NCBI GenBank assembly: GCA_965240325.2
Contig: OZ251224.1
Span: 2,232,001-2,296,000, forward strand
Direction of reading: 5' to 3'
Length of the DNA: 64,000 bases
Source: Rebecca billardiae RCC1528
Lineage: Eukaryota; Haptophyta
The number at the start of each line of letters is the position of its first letter. The first letter of the stretch is position 1. Below are positions 35,201 through 45,202 of this stretch, piece after piece. The notes under the pieces were generated by a model. The model made no database searches. It saw only the letters and a program-made list of their open reading frames with translations, and was not told the origin of the DNA. Made by a program: the position numbers and the translations under genes.

Positions 35201-36678
35201 ACGTACAGCCCCTGCTGCCTGCGCCACGCGCGCTGCTCCGCGGTGTGTAGCTCGTGCCCCTCGAGCGCCGCGCCGACCGTGCCAGCCTGGTACGCGAGGA
35301 GGCCGCCTCGGCCGCCGTCGTCCGGAAGCAATTTGCGCAGCGGGTCCTCGGGGTCGAGCTCGTCGGGGACGGTGACGGTGGCGGGCAGCGCGGGGCGCGG
35401 GAGCGCGCGCGGCGAGTGCAGCTCGGCCGAGCCGGCCTTGCTCGCCGCGCCGCGCCCGCGCATCGGCGGCACCGAGCTCGCGCGCGCCTCGGCCTGCTGC
35501 GCGAGCCGAGAGACGGCGCCCGCCTCGACCGACGCCTCCGCCGCCACCGGCGAGGAGTGGAGCGAGCCGCGCACGGAGCCGCCCTGCTCGTGCCGCATGG
35601 CGCGCATGTCCGCAGCGGAAGGCGTCTTCGCGCGGATCTTGCGCGCGTACGGCGCGCGCGGGCCCTGCACCCCGTACGAGTGGCTGAGAGTCGTCTCGAC
35701 CATCGGCCGCAGCCCGACGCCCATCACCACAACCTTGGTCTCCTTCTCCGGCCCGTGCAGCCGCGCGTACGAGGAGGCGCGCGAGTGCGTCGCGAGCGAG
35801 TTGGCGCGCTGCACCGTCACCGCCGTGCTCTCCGCGCTCGTCCGCGCCTCCGCGAGCTCCGCCGACTGCGAGGAGCCCGCGTACGAGCAGGCGCGCGCAG
35901 CCGATGCGCTCGAGGCCGCGCCGCCGCCCTCCGCGCCGCCGCCACCCGCCTTGTGCCGCGCCTTCGACGACTTGGTCCGCTTCTTCTTCTGGTCGGTGCG
36001 TGCCGGGCCGCTCTCGTCCTCGTCGGATGAGCTCGCGCCCGGGGACGACTCGCCCTCTGAGGAGGCGGAGGAGCTGCCGCCGCCGCCCTCGCCGCCCTCG
36101 CCGGCCGCGCCGGCCGCGCCAGCGGCGCCAGCGGCGCTCGCGCCGCTAGACGCGCCGCGCTCGTCGGAAGATGTGTGGCGCTCGCGTACCACCTCAGTGG
36201 ACGCGTGGCCTTCTTTGAGCGCCTCTGACGACGAGTGGCCCTCGCGGAAGGCCTCGGAGCTGCTCACGTGGCGCTCCGACCGCACCTCGGAGGACGAGAG
36301 GCTTGAGTGGCGCACCTCCGACGAGACCGAGCTGACGCACACGCTCGTGGACTGGACAACGCGCGTCCCCGAGGCGCTGATCTTCGAGCCGTCTGCCTCG
36401 AGGATGACAACTTCAGTCTCTCCGCCGGAGGGCGGGTCGCCATTCACCCCTCCCGCGCTCTGCGCCGAGTACACCTCTGTGCGCTTGGCGACCACGACGC
36501 TCGTCGACGATCCCTCCGGCTGCGCTTCGTCGCCGTTGGGCAGCGGCGAGCCGAAGGAGACGCGGCGGCTGGAGGTCGTGCGAACCTGCGACGTGCTCGA
36601 CGATCCGCCCACGTACGACTGGGCGGCGCCACCCGTGCCGCGAGAATGCGTCGGCGCGGGGACGCGACCGATGGGCAT
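29346..36678 (-). CDS. Giant IQ-motif, coiled-coil scaffold protein (3 exons)
   Basis: Exons 36678-33187, 33002-29847 and 29675-29346; 2325 residues. Introns of 184 bp and 171 bp both begin GTGCGCGC and end GCAG. The 171-bp intron is in frame without a stop, so it could also be read through. The N-terminus is Ser-rich (repeats like SSSEAFREGHSSSEALKEGH). Three copies of SRSKEWLxRS with a PRPxLA leader occur at about 630-770. Eight IQ motifs, a calmodulin/light-chain binding type, cluster at about 929, 1019, 1122, 1151, 1296, 1331, 1355 and 1377 (e.g. AATIIQAKGRQRIARR, SATLIQADYRGYVTR), four on each side of intron 1. Ala/Glu/Arg coiled coils lie around 1165-1290 and 1700-1860. The tail holds VINWAGSLRHLS and Pro-rich basic segments. 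No motor or enzyme domain is seen. A cytoskeletal or centrosome/basal-body scaffold regulated by Ca-calmodulin is the likely role. Confidence 0.75.
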
Positions 36679-37257
36679 GACGGCCGCCGCACGTCTTGCG
36701 CAGCAAAGCAAGTAGACGAGCTGTGCCAAATTGCTAGTGGGCGGGCGAAAAATTGGGCAGATCCTCCGCTCGAAATGTGCCCCACCTGTTACGAAAGTAA
36801 CATCCGCGCCGCCGCCATGCTGCGCCAAGGGGTTTTCATTATTATTTTCGTCCGCAGCCCTGATCAATTCCTCGTCGCGCTAAATTGCTTACTCACCCCC
36901 TGGTTCGCGCCAGCCCTGCGGCGGCTGCAGCCTGCTGCTGCCCCCCACGTGGACCGAGACGAGTTCGCGTTCACTGGGTGGTCCTTTGGACGACGACAGC
37001 AGTGCATGCCGCCGTCAGCCAGCCATCTGTGCAGAGTGGCAAGGGCGCGCGGCGCGCCCGGTCGATCAATGCCATCAACGGGTTGCCAGGCGCCAGCCCG
37101 CCGAATGAACTCGGCCCGCCGCCTGTGAATGAAATGTATGAACCGGGGTTGCGGGAGGGCGAAGTAGGCGGCAGGCACGGCGCCCGGAATGCGCGCAGAG
37201 AGCAGGCTCCAAAGCCTCCATGGCTCGAGCGCACTCTGCGCGCCACCGCGCGGCGAC
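36679..37257. promoter_or_regulatory. Promoter region of the giant IQ gene and 3' flank of the sirtuin
   Basis: AT-richer near 36720-36900 (GCGAAAAATTGG, ATTATTATTTTCG), consistent with a promoter for the minus-strand gene. No gene recognised. Confidence 0.4.
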
Positions 37258-38091
37258 CTACTTCAGCGGCCCGCCGCTGCCCGCCTGCGCGTCCGCGAGG
37301 ACGAGCTCTGTGATGGCCAGAAGCGCCTCGGCCGCGCCCGCTCGGATCTGCATCTCGGTGAGCTCGGTGAGCGGCGAGTCCTCCGGGTTGATCTCGATGA
37401 TGCGCGCGCCCCGCGCGCGCGCGAACGCCGGGATGCTCGCCGCGGGCTGCACCACCGAGCTCGTCCCCACGACGAGCAGCACGTCGCCCTCGCCGAGCGC
37501 GGCGACGTCATCGGTCGCGAGCTGCCACTGCGCCTCGGGCAGCCCCTCTCCAAAGAGGGTGCAGTCGGGCCGCGCGAGGCCGCCGCACGCGTCGCAGTGC
37601 GGGGGCTGCGCGGCGTGCTCGAGCGGGTTGTCCACCGCCACGGGCGCGGAGCACTGCCCGCAGCGGAACGCGCGCACCGTGCCGTGCACCTCGCGCACGC
37701 GCTTTGAGCCAGACGCCTGGTGCAGCCCGTCGACGTTCATCGTGATGATCGACATGAGCTCGCCGGGGAAGCGCAGGCGCTGCAGCCGCGCGAGTGCGCG
37801 ATGTCCCGCGTGCGGCTCTGCCTGCATGATCGGCGCCAAAAAGTCGCGGACGAACAGGCGCCACGTGAGCGAGGGCGTGAACCACCACCCAAACGGCGTG
37901 CCGCCGTAAAGCAGCCTCAGGCCGCCGAGGAGGCCGCTCCACGCGCCCCCTTGGCCTCGAAAGGTGCCGATGCCGGCGTCAGCCGACATACCCGCGCCAC
38001 TAAACACGACAAGCCTCTCGCTCCGCTGGATGTGCTGCGCCGCCACCCTTATCATCTCCTCCTTTGCGCGGGGCATCACGGCCGCCACCAT
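37258..38091 (-). CDS. SIR2-family NAD-dependent protein deacylase (sirtuin)
   Basis: 277 residues, no intron. The NAD-binding start is GAGMSADAGIGTFRG (32-46). The TQN-x-D-x-LH motif reads TMNVDGLH (117-124), with Met in place of the usual Gln. The catalytic His is H136 (EVHGT). Zinc ligands are C144, C147, C166 and C169. The Rossmann return strand is GTSSVVQPAA (209-218), followed by INPEDSPLT. Length and the short N-terminus fit small bacterial/mitochondrial-type sirtuins; no clear presequence. It removes acyl groups from lysine using NAD. The Q-to-M change affects a residue that contacts the nicotinamide ribose in the family, so activity may be altered. It is head to head with the tryptophanase-like gene. 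Confidence 0.9.
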   Translation of the reverse strand: MVAAVMPRAKEEMIRVAAQHIQRSERLVVFSGAGMSADAGIGTFRGQGGAWSGLLGGLRLLYGGTPFGWWFTPSLTWRLFVRDFLAPIMQAEPHAGHRALARLQRLRFPGELMSIITMNVDGLHQASGSKRVREVHGTVRAFRCGQCSAPVAVDNPLEHAAQPPHCDACGGLARPDCTLFGEGLPEAQWQLATDDVAALGEGDVLLVVGTSSVVQPAASIPAFARARGARIIEINPEDSPLTELTEMQIRAGAAEALLAITELVLADAQAGSGGPLK

Positions 38092-38379
38092 GATGAGTCA
38101 CGGTCTTCCAAGTTCCTCGAAGTGGGCACTTCCGCCGCCGTTTCGGATTCGGCATTCGCAGAAAAATAATATCCGCTTCACAACACTCCGGCCGCACAGG
38201 GAAAAATCCGGACGACACGGCGACAATGGCACTCCGGTCTCAATCTTTCGACGAAGCATTGGCCTGATGACGCACTTTTGCTGGTGCATCCCGTGCATCC
38301 GTTGGTGCTTCGTTGCGTGTGTCGAGCAGAGAGCCGCAGCCGGTTGGAAGCCGACCCGTCCGTCGCTTGGACCGCCGTG
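38092..38379. promoter_or_regulatory. Shared divergent promoter, sirtuin / tryptophanase-like gene
   Basis: 288 bp between start codons, with AT-rich islands (AAAAATAATATCC near 38162). If the alternative ATG-free upstream frame is used, the gap would be shorter. Confidence 0.45.
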
Positions 38380-40111
38380 ATGTTGCCGTCCGTCATCCTC
38401 GCGCTCACCGCCACGGCCGACTGGAAGCCGCATGCGGTGATCGAGCCATTTCGGATCAAGGTCGTCGAGCCTCTCACGATCACCACCCGCAACGAACGCG
38501 CTGAGGCCCTCGAGCACGCGGGGTACAATCTGTTCCGCGTGCCGGCGGATGCCGTGCTTCTCGACTTCCTCACGGACTCGGGCACGGGCGCGATGAGCTC
38601 GGCGCAGTGGGGGGCGATGATCGACGCGGATGAGGCGTACGCCAGCGCTGTCTCGTGGCACAAGCTCCTCCGCGCCTTCCGCAGCCTATTCGACTTTCCG
38701 TACTTCCTCCCCACGCACCAGGGCCGTGCGGCGGAGCGCCTTCTCTTCGGCCATCTGGGCGGCGAGAACAAGACGTTCTTGGCGAACACCTTCTTTGACA
38801 CGACCCGCGCGAATGCAGAGGCGACCGGTGCCAGGTGCATCGACCTGCCGGCCAGCTCCGCGGACCGCGACCTCGGCTTCCGCGGCAACATCGACCTGGC
38901 GAAGCTCCGTGAGCTGTTGGCGTCGCGACCGATCGCAGGCGTGGTGATCACCGCGACCAACAACGCCGGCGGCGGGCAGCCCGTGTCCCTCGCAAACATG
39001 CGTGCGGCGGCCGCGCTCTGCCAGGCGGCGCATGTGCCCATCATTCTCGACGGCTGTCGCTTCGCGGAGAACGCGTACTTCATCCATCTGCGCGAGCCGG
39101 GCATGCAGCGCATGTCGATCCGGGAGATTGTGGCCGAGATGGCGCCGCTGTTCGACGCCATGACGATGAGCGCCAAGAAGGACGGGATGGCGAACACGGG
39201 CGGGTGGCTGGCCGTGCGGGATGAGGCAATGGCAAAGAAGCTCTCGCAGAGCTTGATCCTGACCGAAGGCTTCTCGACGTACGGTGGCATGGTGCGTCGC
39301 GTCCTGCCTCCGCGACTCCCGCCGCGCGCGCCTCATGTCACACTCACCTCAGTACCGCCCTCGGCCGGGCGGCGCTGCACGCGCGCACCCTGCGCTACAG
39401 GCGGGGCGCGACATGGCCGCTATCGCCGTTGGCCTGGACGAGGTCACGTCGGAGTCGTACCTGCAGTACCGCATCGCCACCGTGAAGTACGTGACCGATC
39501 GGCTGATGGCCGCCGGCGTGCCCGTGCTCCTGCCGCCCGGCGGCCACGCTGTGTACTTGGATGCAGCGGCGATGCTGCCCGACGTGCCGCGCGACCAGTT
39601 CCCCGGGCACGCCGTCGCGTGCGCGCTCTACCTCGAGGGCGGCGTGCGCGCGTGCGAGATCGGCTCGCTCATGTTTGGCCGCGACGAGGAGGCGCACGCG
39701 GTGGTCTCAGACGCGCCGCGCCGCGAGCTCGTCAGGCTCGCCTTCCCGCGGCGCATGTACACGCAGGCGCATATGGACTACGCGATCGAGGTGTGCATCC
39801 GCGTGCACGAGATGTGCAAGATGGGCGATGTGGCCGGCTACCGCATCACCGAGGGGGCCTCGAACGCCCTGCGCCACTTCTCGGCCGTGCTCGAGCCCAT
39901 GAGCGCAAGCGGGGTCACACGCTCGCGCAATGCAGGTCACGGCAGGCCCGCTGCCCACTCCGCCGTCCATCGCCGCGCGAGGGCCACGACCAAAGGCGGT
40001 GCCGAGGTGCACGACCAGCAGCATCGCCACCAAGCGCACCACCTCCAGACTAGGCACTCCATGGGGGCGTCCCCCTCGGCGCCAGCCGCCGCTGCTGCGT
40101 CCGCTGCATGA
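38380..40111 (+). CDS. Tryptophanase / tyrosine phenol-lyase family PLP lyase (2 exons)
   Basis: Exons 38380-39291 and 39401-40111; 540 residues. The 109-bp intron (donor GTGCGTCGC, acceptor GCTACAG) joins TEGFSTYGGM to AGRDMAAIAVGLDE, the continuous family motif. The enzyme splits Trp to indole, or Tyr to phenol, plus pyruvate and ammonia. Visible signatures are EPFRIKVVEP, FLTDSGTGAMS, LPTHQGRAAE, FFDTTRAN, ATNNAGGGQPVSLANMR and LDGCRFAENAYFI. The PLP lysine is in MSAKKDGM (second Lys, about residue 267). ATG 38380 starts a typical N-terminus; frame is open back to 38278. The C-terminus is about 60 residues longer than the family norm and His/Gln/Ala-rich. I cannot tell indole- from phenol-lyase. 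The enzyme is mainly bacterial, so transfer is likely, but the intron shows it is a resident eukaryotic gene. Confidence 0.88.
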
Positions 40112-40318
40112 ATGATCGAGGCCGCGCGGCGCTTGATCGTCATCACGACATCAGAACTTTATGCAGCATAGCCGCTGTACTGCCTGTCGTAGCCTGCGGA
40201 ATGCTGACAATGCTTGATGATGATGAGTGCCAAGCTGGCGTTGTCACCAGCATCACGGCATTGACGTCAGCTACTAATATAGCAGGACGAAATGTTACAG
40301 CAACGTATTTCAAAATCC

Positions 40319-42165
40319 TCAATGGCGGGCAGTGGGCGCAGTGGCGGCGGCACCGCCATCGGACGATGGCTCGGCACTACTCGCCTGAGCCTGAGGTGGT
40401 GGTGGGCGCAAGGCTGCGTAGCGGCCACCTGGCGCGGCCCACTCGACCCGCCCGTCGGCGATCACGAGCTGCACGGAGCGCAATGCGCCGATGTCGTCAG
40501 ACGGGTCGTCTGCGAGCACAAGCACATCGGCCGCCTTGCCCGCGTCCAGCGATCCGCGCGTCGCGCCAAGGCCCAGCGCCTCGCAACCAGAGAGGGTGGC
40601 CGCCTTGAGCACCTCGAGCGCGCGGAGCCCGGCGCGCTGCATCGCCTCGGCCTCGGCGAAGAAGGACGGGCCGTGCGGCACGAACGGTTCGCCTGCGCCC
40701 GTGCCCACCACCGCGTGCACGCCAGCGGTGTGCAGCCGCAGCAGATTTCGCGCGCCCACATGCCGGCGCGCCGCGATGCTCGCGAGGAAGCGATTTCGCA
40801 TCGATCCCCGATTGCGCGGGTTGCGCGGCAAGCTGGCGGTGAGCTCGTAGAGCGTGCGTGCGCGCTCGGTCGCGCCGAGCTCGAGAAGATCCTCCAGATC
40901 GGCATGCACAGAGCGCGTGAAGAGCGCCTCACGCGCGTCGAGTGATGCCAGGCACGGGCTGTAGGCACAGCCGGCGCGCACCGCACTTGGGCCGGCTGGC
41001 GCGGCGCCGCGCCCGTCACCGTCGCCACGGGCGGGCTCAGGCCTCGCGGGCGAGGTGGTTGCGCCACGCAACGCGCCGCCCTGCCCCGGCCTGAGAGCCT
41101 CGATCAGCTGCGTGTCCACAAAGTCGTCCTCAACTCCGCCAAGCAGGATGCTCGCGCGCGAGGCTGCTGCGAGCCGTGCGCCCTCGAGCGTGCGCGTGCG
41201 CACAGCGAGCGCCCGACCGTGCCGTTCCGCAGCGGCGGCGGACGCGTCGAGCAGCTGGGTGGAGAGCGCACGAGCCGAAGCAGATGGCTCCGACTCGGCG
41301 GAGCCCGCGGCACGGGGCTCGGCTGGGCCAGCCGCCGGGCTGCAGTCCGGGAGCACGACGCTGACGAGAATGCCACCCGCGGCGGTGGAGGCAGCCACGG
41401 CTGCTTCTGCGGCGGCCGCACGTAGCGCGCACACGTCGGGGCGATCTCCCGCGGCGGTGCGGAGCGAGTCGGCCTCGCTCGCGGCGAGGAAGCGCCCCGA
41501 GGGCACCACGAGCGGCGCGCGCTGCTCCCGCGCGCGCTCGAGCGTCCATGCAAACCCGCCGGCGTCGCACACCGTTGTCACGCCGCAGCGCACCAGCGCA
41601 GAGTCCAACTCTGCGCTGTGCTCGCGCGCGGCCTCGACGGCGGCGTCGTACGGGTAGCGCGCACGCACGTCGACGCAGTCGGGGCGTGCTGAGGGGCGCA
41701 CACGGCATGGGTCGAGCGCGGGGAGGACGGGAAGGGTGCGGGAGTGGCGCAGATGAGCGAGTGGGGCCACGCGAGGGCGAGCAGCCAGCAACGCGTGTGC
41801 GGGCGCGCACTGTCCACCCATGAGCTCTGCGAGTAGTGCACGCAGACGTCGCATAGACCCGCCGTGATATAGTGCCGCGAGCAGTCTACAACACGCGCGC
41901 CGTCGGGTATGGATTCGGGCGTGCTGGTGCCGATGCTGCTCGTCGGGAGGCGTGACGCGCGCCACCGCGGCGGATGAGTAGGGCGGCGCGCGCGGCGCCA
42001 AGACGGCGGTCCGACGGGCATGACGTGCGAGGCAGTGCGCACGCGCGCGCACCTGATGAGCACGCCGTCGCGCAGGTGCAACACTGCATCGCGCAGCGCG
42101 CGAGGCTCGGGCCCCGCGAAGGCTGTGCCCCCGACAAGGAAGAGCTCGCCGCGCTCCACCGCCAT
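40319..42165 (-). CDS. Amidohydrolase-family protein lacking key metal ligands (3 exons)
   Basis: Proposed exons 42165-42053, 41935-41811 and 41688-40319; 535 residues. Intron 2 is 122 bp (donor GTGCGCGCC, acceptor CCCCTCAG). Acceptor 1 could instead be at 41924, dropping four residues. The fold is that of imidazolonepropionase-like amidohydrolases. It starts with a beta-sandwich (LFLVGGTAF, DAVLHLRDG, IPDGARVVDCS), then ITAGLCDVCVHYS (usual PGLIDxHxH), RCGVTTVCDAGGF, LHTAGVHAVVGTGAGE (usual GTDA), LKAATLSGCEALGL and GSLDAGKAADVLVLADDP. The first His of HxH is Cys69, and the metal Asp of GTD is Gly (about residue 404). Either it uses another site or it is a pseudoenzyme. No signal peptide seen. 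It is head to head with the Sel1-MYND gene. Confidence 0.7.
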
Positions 42166-42317
42166 CCTGGCATCCCTTTTGCTTCTGGTTCTCCAACGGC
42201 CGCGGTTGCCCCGGACGAAACGAGTTGGCGGGCAGCTCGCGCCCAAAGTTTAAATTGGAGCGCCCGAAAGCAGAGCAGCTCGCGCGACGACACCGCGACC
42301 AAGTCGCTGCGCTCGGG
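42166..42317. promoter_or_regulatory. Shared divergent promoter, amidohydrolase / Sel1-MYND
   Basis: 152 bp between the two ATGs, containing TTTAAATT at about 42249-42256 as the only AT-rich island. An upstream TTG (42225) is in frame with the plus gene but is unlikely to start translation. Confidence 0.5.
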
Positions 42318-43145
42318 ATGGCTGAGCGCCGCAGCGCCGGCGTGAAGCTGCTTCAGCGCAAGTCGGCGCGAGGTGACGCGGAGGCCACGTTCAATCTCGC
42401 CCAACGTGTCAGGGATGGCGACGGCATCGCACACGACCCGGTCGAGGCGCGTCGGCTTCTCACCCTCGCCGCCGAGCAAGGGTCGGCGGAAGCTCAGTGC
42501 AGAGTCGGCATCGCACTTCATCAGGGCCTTGGCTCAGTGGTGCGGAACGACACGGAGGCGGCACGCTGGTACCGGATGGCCGCCGATCAGGGCAACGAAG
42601 TCGCGCAGTGCCATTTGGGCTGGTGCTACGAGCACGGCGAGGGCGTGCCGCAGGATATGGCCGAGGCGGTGCGCTGGTACCGGCTGGCGGCCGAGCAGGG
42701 CTTTGCAGGCGCGCAGTTTAACATGGGCATGTGCTGCGAGAAGGCAGAGGGCGTGCCGCACGATGTGCCCGAGGCGGCGCGCTGGTACCGACTGGCGGCA
42801 GATGCCGATTGGCCATCCGCTTCGTACCAGCTTGGGCGGCTGAAGCTGTTGGGCGAGGGGGGAGTGGAGCGCGATGTGGAGGAGGGCGCGCGGCTGCTGC
42901 GCCGTGCTCACGAGCTCGACAGCACGCTCGACCCTGCGAAAACGCTCATCGCTGACTTCGCCGGGGACCACGAGGTGGTGTCAAAGTGCTGCATGGTGTG
43001 CGCAAACGCGGGCAGCGGTCTGAAGAAGTGCGAGCGGTGCCACGTGGCGGTCTTCTGCTCGCACGACCACCTGCGGCGTGCGTGGAAGGCGCACAAGCCG
43101 TACTGCAACTCTGACGAATGGAAGGCGGGACCCGGCACCACTTGA
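42318..43145 (+). CDS. Sel1-like repeat protein with C-terminal MYND zinc finger
   Basis: 275 residues from the first in-frame ATG. About five Sel1 repeats run from residue 18 to 205 (DAEATFNLAQRVRDGDGIAH, SAEAQCRVGIALHQG, NEVAQCHLGWCYEHGEGVPQ, FAGAQFNMGMCCEKAEGVPH, SASYQLGRLKLLGEGG), with WYRxAA between repeats. The MYND finger near the end has all eight ligands: CCMVC, CERC, VFC, then H and C in AHKPYC. Sel1 repeats build scaffolds and MYND fingers bind proline-rich partners, so an adaptor role is likely. Many algae and amoebae carry expanded sets of this architecture. No intron. Confidence 0.9.
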   Translation: MAERRSAGVKLLQRKSARGDAEATFNLAQRVRDGDGIAHDPVEARRLLTLAAEQGSAEAQCRVGIALHQGLGSVVRNDTEAARWYRMAADQGNEVAQCHLGWCYEHGEGVPQDMAEAVRWYRLAAEQGFAGAQFNMGMCCEKAEGVPHDVPEAARWYRLAADADWPSASYQLGRLKLLGEGGVERDVEEGARLLRRAHELDSTLDPAKTLIADFAGDHEVVSKCCMVCANAGSGLKKCERCHVAVFCSHDHLRRAWKAHKPYCNSDEWKAGPGTT

Positions 43146-43848
43146 CAGACATACGGCGCGGTACGGTGGGTCACATGTAAGTGTTGCGTGCGCACTGCAG
43201 TCTGCAACGCGCAGCTAGCGCCCGACGGTGCCGGCTTTCTCGGACACGGACTACGGACGAGTCGCCGGAGCGTCCCCGCCCCCGGGGCCGGAGCCGGCCG
43301 GCCCCACCCACGGCCCCTGTCCCTGACTCACTAGTGACTGCCTTCGGAGGCGGCTGAACTGACGCCCCCTGCCCCTGGGCCAGGTCCAGCTGTACGTGAT
43401 GAAGCCCTGTGATTCCAGCAGCGGTGTGAGTGACGATACGCGCTGCTAGCTACACTCTACAGACTACAGAGACCAGAGTACAGTAGCCTAGTACAGTAGC
43501 TACTGACTCAACTGAGTCAGTTACTGAGTGACACTGTCCTGCTGATGATGGCGGTCTGCTACGACTCAACTCTCAAGCGCGGGCGGCGCGCTGCTACGAG
43601 CTACTGAAACTGATTCCAGCAGTGACGGACTACTGTATTCTAATATATATATGATGCCAGTCGCGTGAACGCGAATATCTGTATATCATCGCGCGTCTAC
43701 TGCCTATAAATCCTATAGCGGCCTCGGGCCTGTCGGGCTGTCATCTGCCTGCGTCCGCTGCTGCACAGCGAGCGGGCCAAATGCGGTTGCGCGCTAGCCA
43801 GAGCACGCACGCCGGCTGCTACGCTCTCCGAAGCCATCACCAGCCGGC
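43146..43848. other. Convergent 3' spacer, no recognised gene
   Basis: Between the ends of the Sel1-MYND (+) and NPRL2-like (-) genes. It carries many short TAG/CTA-type near-repeats (CTACAGACTACAGAGA, CAGTAGCCTAGTACAGTAGC) and an AT-only stretch near 43645. No coding or RNA signal. Confidence 0.45.
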
Positions 43849-45084
43849 TCAGGGCGTGACGGCCAGCGCGCCTGCCGCGCCGAGGCTTTCGCAGCCCGCT
43901 GGCTCTGCAGGCTCGGCGCGATAGACCCACGCACACACGCCGTCGAGCGCGGCGCGCAGCTCGCGCGGCGAGCAGCCGATCTCGCAGCACAGCTCATCGG
44001 CGCACACCGTCCCGTTGAGCCGCGCGGCGAGCGCGGGCGGCAGCGTGTGCGCGGGCTCGCGCCCGGCGCTCGCGACGAGCCACGGGTGCGCGTGCACGCG
44101 CGAGATGTAGCCGTTGATGACGCCAAATTGCATGGCCTTGCGCACGTCGATCTGGCAGCGCTCGGCGTCTGAGAGCGAGGCGCACGCGTCGCCGACCGTC
44201 GCCCAGTGGCCGTCGGCGCTCGGGCGCAGCCGGCAGTACAGCGCGAAGACCGCGCTGAACGCGGGCGCCGAGCCCTCCACGCGCGCCGCGTGCGCGACGC
44301 ACGCGGCGCGCGCCGGCTCGGACGCGGCGAGTGCGTGCAGCCGTGACGTCGGCGAGTACACGTTGCCGTCGTCATACAGGTCGGCCAGCACGACGCAGCC
44401 GACGTGCGCGAGGTCGGTGAGGCAGTCGAGCGCCCACTCCGCGTCGATCCCCGCCGTCACCGCGATCGCGCGCGCGGGCGCCTGCCCGTCGATGTACGGC
44501 AGCAGCCGGCGCAGCGCCAGGTCTGCGCTGAGCATGTCGCTGCCTGGCGCCGCCACCAGCACAGGCACGTGGTGCGGTCGGACGCGCAGCCGCGGCGCGG
44601 CGCCGCGCGGCGGGAGGCGGAGGCGGATGATGTTCGCCATGTCGACGAGCAGCGTGCACTCGCGCGAGACGTTGAGCTGCCCCACCAGCCGCGGCAGCAG
44701 CCGGCCGAGGTCGGCGCGCCTCGCGGGCTCAGAGAGATGCGCAGCCTCGATCTCGAGCGTGCGCAGCGCGCGCCCGAGCTTGGCGAGCAGGGCGCCGTAC
44801 GCGGCCTCCTCCTCGGCGGCCTCGTCGCCGAGCACGAGGCACAGGTTGAAGAGCAGCGCGTTCCGCGGGTACTTCGCGTCCTCGATGCACACCGGGAAGC
44901 CCATCACGGTCGCGCCAAGCGCGGTGAGCGAGACGAGCTGGCCGCAGAGCTGCGGCTTGGGGATGACGTACTCGGAGATGGCGTCGAACTCCTCCGGGCC
45001 GATGAAGCCCTCGGGGGTCTGGTGGGCCACCTTGCGCCCGACCACCTCGTCGAACACGGCGATCAGCGCCGCGCGGATCGCCAT
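43849..45084 (-). CDS. NPRL2: NPRL2, GATOR1 complex subunit
   Basis: 411 residues, no intron; human NPRL2 is 380. The start MAIRAALIAVFDEVVGRKVA opens directly onto the longin-like domain, as in the family. Further matches are YVIPKPQLCGQLVSL, GFPVCIEDAKYPRNALLFNL, LVDMANIIRLRLPP, PYIDGQAPARAIAV and the winged-helix region with VNRKAMQFG-like VRKAMQFGVINGYI. NPRL2 pairs with NPRL3 and DEPDC5 to form GATOR1, which inactivates Rag GTPases and so TORC1 when amino acids are scarce, at the lysosome/vacuole. The frame open upstream to 45309 overlaps VPS15 on the other strand and is not part of the gene. It is head to head with VPS15. Confidence 0.9.
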   Translation of the reverse strand: MAIRAALIAVFDEVVGRKVAHQTPEGFIGPEEFDAISEYVIPKPQLCGQLVSLTALGATVMGFPVCIEDAKYPRNALLFNLCLVLGDEAAEEEAAYGALLAKLGRALRTLEIEAAHLSEPARRADLGRLLPRLVGQLNVSRECTLLVDMANIIRLRLPPRGAAPRLRVRPHHVPVLVAAPGSDMLSADLALRRLLPYIDGQAPARAIAVTAGIDAEWALDCLTDLAHVGCVVLADLYDDGNVYSPTSRLHALAASEPARAACVAHAARVEGSAPAFSAVFALYCRLRPSADGHWATVGDACASLSDAERCQIDVRKAMQFGVINGYISRVHAHPWLVASAGREPAHTLPPALAARLNGTVCADELCCEIGCSPRELRAALDGVCAWVYRAEPAEPAGCESLGAAGALAVTP

Positions 45085-45202
45085 CTCAAGCAGGAGGGCC
45101 GCCGGCGGGCGCCGCCATCGTGGGCTTGGTGGGTCCTTGCTTCCCGGAAGGCAGCAAGCGAGCTTGGTCGGCGGCGGCGGCGGCGGTCCCGCGTCCGCCG
45201 AG
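45085..45202. promoter_or_regulatory. 118-bp shared divergent promoter, NPRL2 / VPS15
   Basis: Only 118 bp lie between the two ATGs. The segment is GC-rich and includes a palindromic CTTCCCGGAAG near 45140 and a GGC-repeat close to the VPS15 side. The 5' leaders of both genes must be very short or overlap. Confidence 0.55.

Noticed and set aside
33893-36715. 940-codon plus-strand frame antisense to the giant IQ gene
   Set aside because: Low-complexity complement of the IQ gene; no recognised domain.
42225-42317. N-terminal extension of the Sel1-MYND protein from 42225
   Set aside because: That codon is TTG; the first in-frame ATG is 42318 and Sel1 repeats start soon after it.
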